Below are positions 4,446-5,903 of a stretch of 5,903 nucleotides of DNA, one piece after another. Source of the stretch: Planctomycetota bacterium. Its GTDB lineage: Bacteria > Planctomycetota > UBA1135 > UBA2386. The notes under the pieces are model-generated. The model did not search any database. It had not been told where the DNA came from and saw only the letters and a list, made by a program, of their open reading frames with translations. The DNA lies in NCBI GenBank assembly GCA_020425885.1, contig JAGQRA010000577.1:1-5903 (forward strand). The letters are read 5' to 3'. Numbering within the stretch: the first letter of the stretch is position 1; every line of letters starts with the position of its first letter. Both the position numbers and the translations under genes were made by a program.

Positions 4446-5903
4446 ATCACGATCGCGGCGTCCGAATCCGGATCGACGGCACGGCCGAGTTCCTCGGCAG
4501 CTTGCGTGCGCAGCAGCTGCTGCGGATCGCCGAACCACCCGCTCAGCAGTTCGTCCAGTGGCGAGGTGAGCACCAGCACATCGACGCCTGCGGCCACCGC
4601 GTCCTGCCGCGACGCGAAGGCGCGCGGTGGCATCGCGGCGCGGCCGTGGATGATGAGATACTGCGACAGGGTCGTCACCCAGACGGTGCGATCGCGATCG
4701 AACGGCAACTGCGCCAGCGTCATGTCGACCTGATCGAGCAGCCGCGCGACGCGGTGCTGCGGCAACAGCTCCCCGCGATGGACCGCGTGAAGGCGCCACG
4801 CCGTCAGGACTGCGGCCGCCACGATCACGAACGCGGCGATCAGTTTGGACCGGTTCATCGCCAACAGCGGCAACACCCCGATCGCATCGAGCACCGCCGC
4901 CGGCAGGTAGAGGCGCTGCGCCGTCGCCTCGCGGACGTCACCGTAGAACCAGAGCAAGGCGATCACCGTGAGCGCAAGCACCGGCACGATCACGAGCACG
5001 TCGGCGAAGGTGCCGCGCCGGCGCCCGAGCCTGATCGCGAGAACGGCCATCGAGGCGATGCCGATCAGGCCGGGAAACACGTTCAGCAGCGGCGGCAGCA
5101 ACCAGGCCTCCGCCAGCGGCCCGAGATGCGCGCCGGCATTGCGCAGCGACACCAGCTGCGCACCTGCAGCTTCGAGGTAGAAGCCGGGGTCGCTCGCATG
5201 CCACAGCAGCAACGCGATCGGCAGCAGCAGCACGGGCGTCGCGGCGAGCAGCAGCCAGCCGAATCGCCCCGGCCTGATCCGGCGCACCTGCCACCACACC
5301 AGGCCGAGCACGAGCCCGAAGACGAACAACGACTCGTAGCGCGAGGTCGCGTAGCACAGCCCGTTCGCCAGCAGCCACGAGAAGCGGTGCGGCGACGGCG
5401 CGGCCGCGAACTCGATCGCCGCCGTGACGAACACCGCCAGCAGCAACGTCGCCAGCAGCTCGAAGCCGGCGCTGGTCCCGGCCGCGATCAGCAGCGGTAC
5501 GGCGGCCGCCAGGATCGGCGCGGCGACCGCGGCCATCGACCCGATCCAGTCGCGCGCGACGACCGCGAGGAAGGCGAGCAGCAGGAACAGGCAGGCACCG
5601 TTCACGGCGAACGCATTGGCGATGCGATAGCCGGTGACGTCGTGGACGATGCTGACCAGGAACGAGAACAGCGGCGGCCGCTTGTCGAGATTCCAGTCGG
5701 TGAAGAGGAGGCCGTCGTCGGTCGGAACCGCCGCGGTGCCCATCATCGCGGTGCGGTGCAGGTGCATGTTCTGCGCGGTGCCGCAGAGGCTGGTCTCGTC
5801 GAACTGCATCCGCATCTGCGGCGGCGAGGCCCACAGCGCGACGACCGTGACGGCGAGGGCCGCCCCGAGGCCCGATGCGTGCCGGCCCGAGAACGCAGCG
5901 AAC
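4427..5903 (-). CDS. GT-C-type membrane glycosyltransferase (ArnT/PMT-like), 5' end outside the window
   Basis: 491 codons are present and the frame is open to the right edge with no ATG, GTG or TTG beyond the ATG at 5815. That Met lies inside the conserved N-terminal region, so the true start is outside. Numbering from the edge: a first helix at about 10-25, then an extracytoplasmic loop with 'QFDET' (33-37), whose Asp-Glu pair fits the catalytic acidic position of GT-C enzymes, then 'DWNLDKRPPLFSFLVSIV' (69-86), matching the 'W...KPPL' motif of the ArnT/dolichyl-phosphate-mannose mannosyltransferase-like families. About eight to ten more hydrophobic segments follow to about 369, including 'RLYLPAAVLD' (330-339), like the 'RY..P' element of these enzymes. 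Residues 370-491 are a soluble extracytoplasmic domain ending 'AAIVIYRLRR'. The family moves a sugar from a polyprenyl-phosphate donor to a lipid, protein or glycan; donor and acceptor cannot be told here. It is convergent with the plus-strand genes. Confidence 0.8.
   Translation of the reverse strand, partial: FAAFSGRHASGLGAALAVTVVALWASPPQMRMQFDETSLCGTAQNMHLHRTAMMGTAAVPTDDGLLFTDWNLDKRPPLFSFLVSIVHDVTGYRIANAFAVNGACLFLLLAFLAVVARDWIGSMAAVAAPILAAAVPLLIAAGTSAGFELLATLLLAVFVTAAIEFAAAPSPHRFSWLLANGLCYATSRYESLFVFGLVLGLVWWQVRRIRPGRFGWLLLAATPVLLLPIALLLWHASDPGFYLEAAGAQLVSLRNAGAHLGPLAEAWLLPPLLNVFPGLIGIASMAVLAIRLGRRRGTFADVLVIVPVLALTVIALLWFYGDVREATAQRLYLPAAVLDAIGVLPLLAMNRSKLIAAFVIVAAAVLTAWRLHAVHRGELLPQHRVARLLDQVDMTLAQLPFDRDRTVWVTTLSQYLIIHGRAAMPPRAFASRQDAVAAGVDVLVLTSPLDELLSGWFGDPQQLLRTQAAEELGRAVDPDSDAAIVIYRLRR

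Noticed and set aside
5209..5275. Clustered CAG/GCAG repeats resembling a microsatellite
   Set aside because: On the minus strand these are CTG codons for Leu-rich transmembrane helices of the glycosyltransferase, so coding constraint explains them.
4938..5834. Second minus-strand frame overlapping the glycosyltransferase
   Set aside because: Arg/Ala-rich with no hydrophobic segments, in a region where the other frame gives well-formed membrane helices and GT-C motifs.
1..5903. Search for tRNA, rRNA, CRISPR arrays, insertion sequences and riboswitches
   Set aside because: By eye there are no regularly spaced direct repeats, no transposase-like peptide, no terminal inverted repeat pair and no conserved RNA core. 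A covariance-model search would be needed to exclude small RNAs.

Overview
The window is GC-rich, with strong G/C preference at third codon positions, and looks like chromosome from a planctomycete (Planctomycetota). The best taxonomic clue is two secreted, Cys- and Gly-rich beta proteins of a kind that is abundant and highly paralogous in that phylum, in lineages such as those of Poly30, Pla163 and Pla133. They show hallmark stretches such as 'ATVT..GSGC....SFYEWF...FDLS' and a C-terminal 'gCyL ... P...G....aQW..d....SNg....ig' module. This assignment is from recalled family patterns, not from a search. Shine-Dalgarno sequences are mostly weak or absent, which also fits.

Layout. (1) Positions 1-575 are gene-poor. 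They hold a probable minus-strand gene start running off the left edge (1-69), a plus-strand remnant that looks like the last strands of the secreted C-terminal module (about 106-258), and a featureless stretch with one inverted repeat. (2) Positions 576-2144 (minus) encode a large secreted protein of unknown function. Its signal peptide appears to begin upstream of any canonical start codon. (3) Positions 2145-2353 are a divergent intergenic region. (4) Positions 2354-2710 (plus) encode a DUF486-type four-helix membrane protein, the most securely identified gene. (5) Positions 2802-3905, 3913-4278 and possibly 4281-4445 (plus) form a tightly spaced run: a secreted planctomycete beta protein, a small exported protein and a putative 54-residue single-span membrane protein. 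(6) Positions 4427 to the right edge (minus) carry a polytopic GT-C-type (ArnT/PMT-like) glycosyltransferase, cut off at its N-terminus and convergent with the plus-strand run.

How the genes work together. No complete pathway, defence system, mobile element, RNA gene or CRISPR array is visible. The common theme is the cell surface: two or three exported beta proteins sharing one C-terminal module, a small exported protein, and a membrane glycosyltransferase that probably uses a lipid-linked sugar. A functional link between the glycosyltransferase and the secreted proteins is speculation from adjacency only. I do not see convincing evidence of a new biological system. The most useful leads are the shared C-terminal module with its remnant, the missing start codon of the minus-strand secreted gene, and the unrecognised small genes at 3913-4445.
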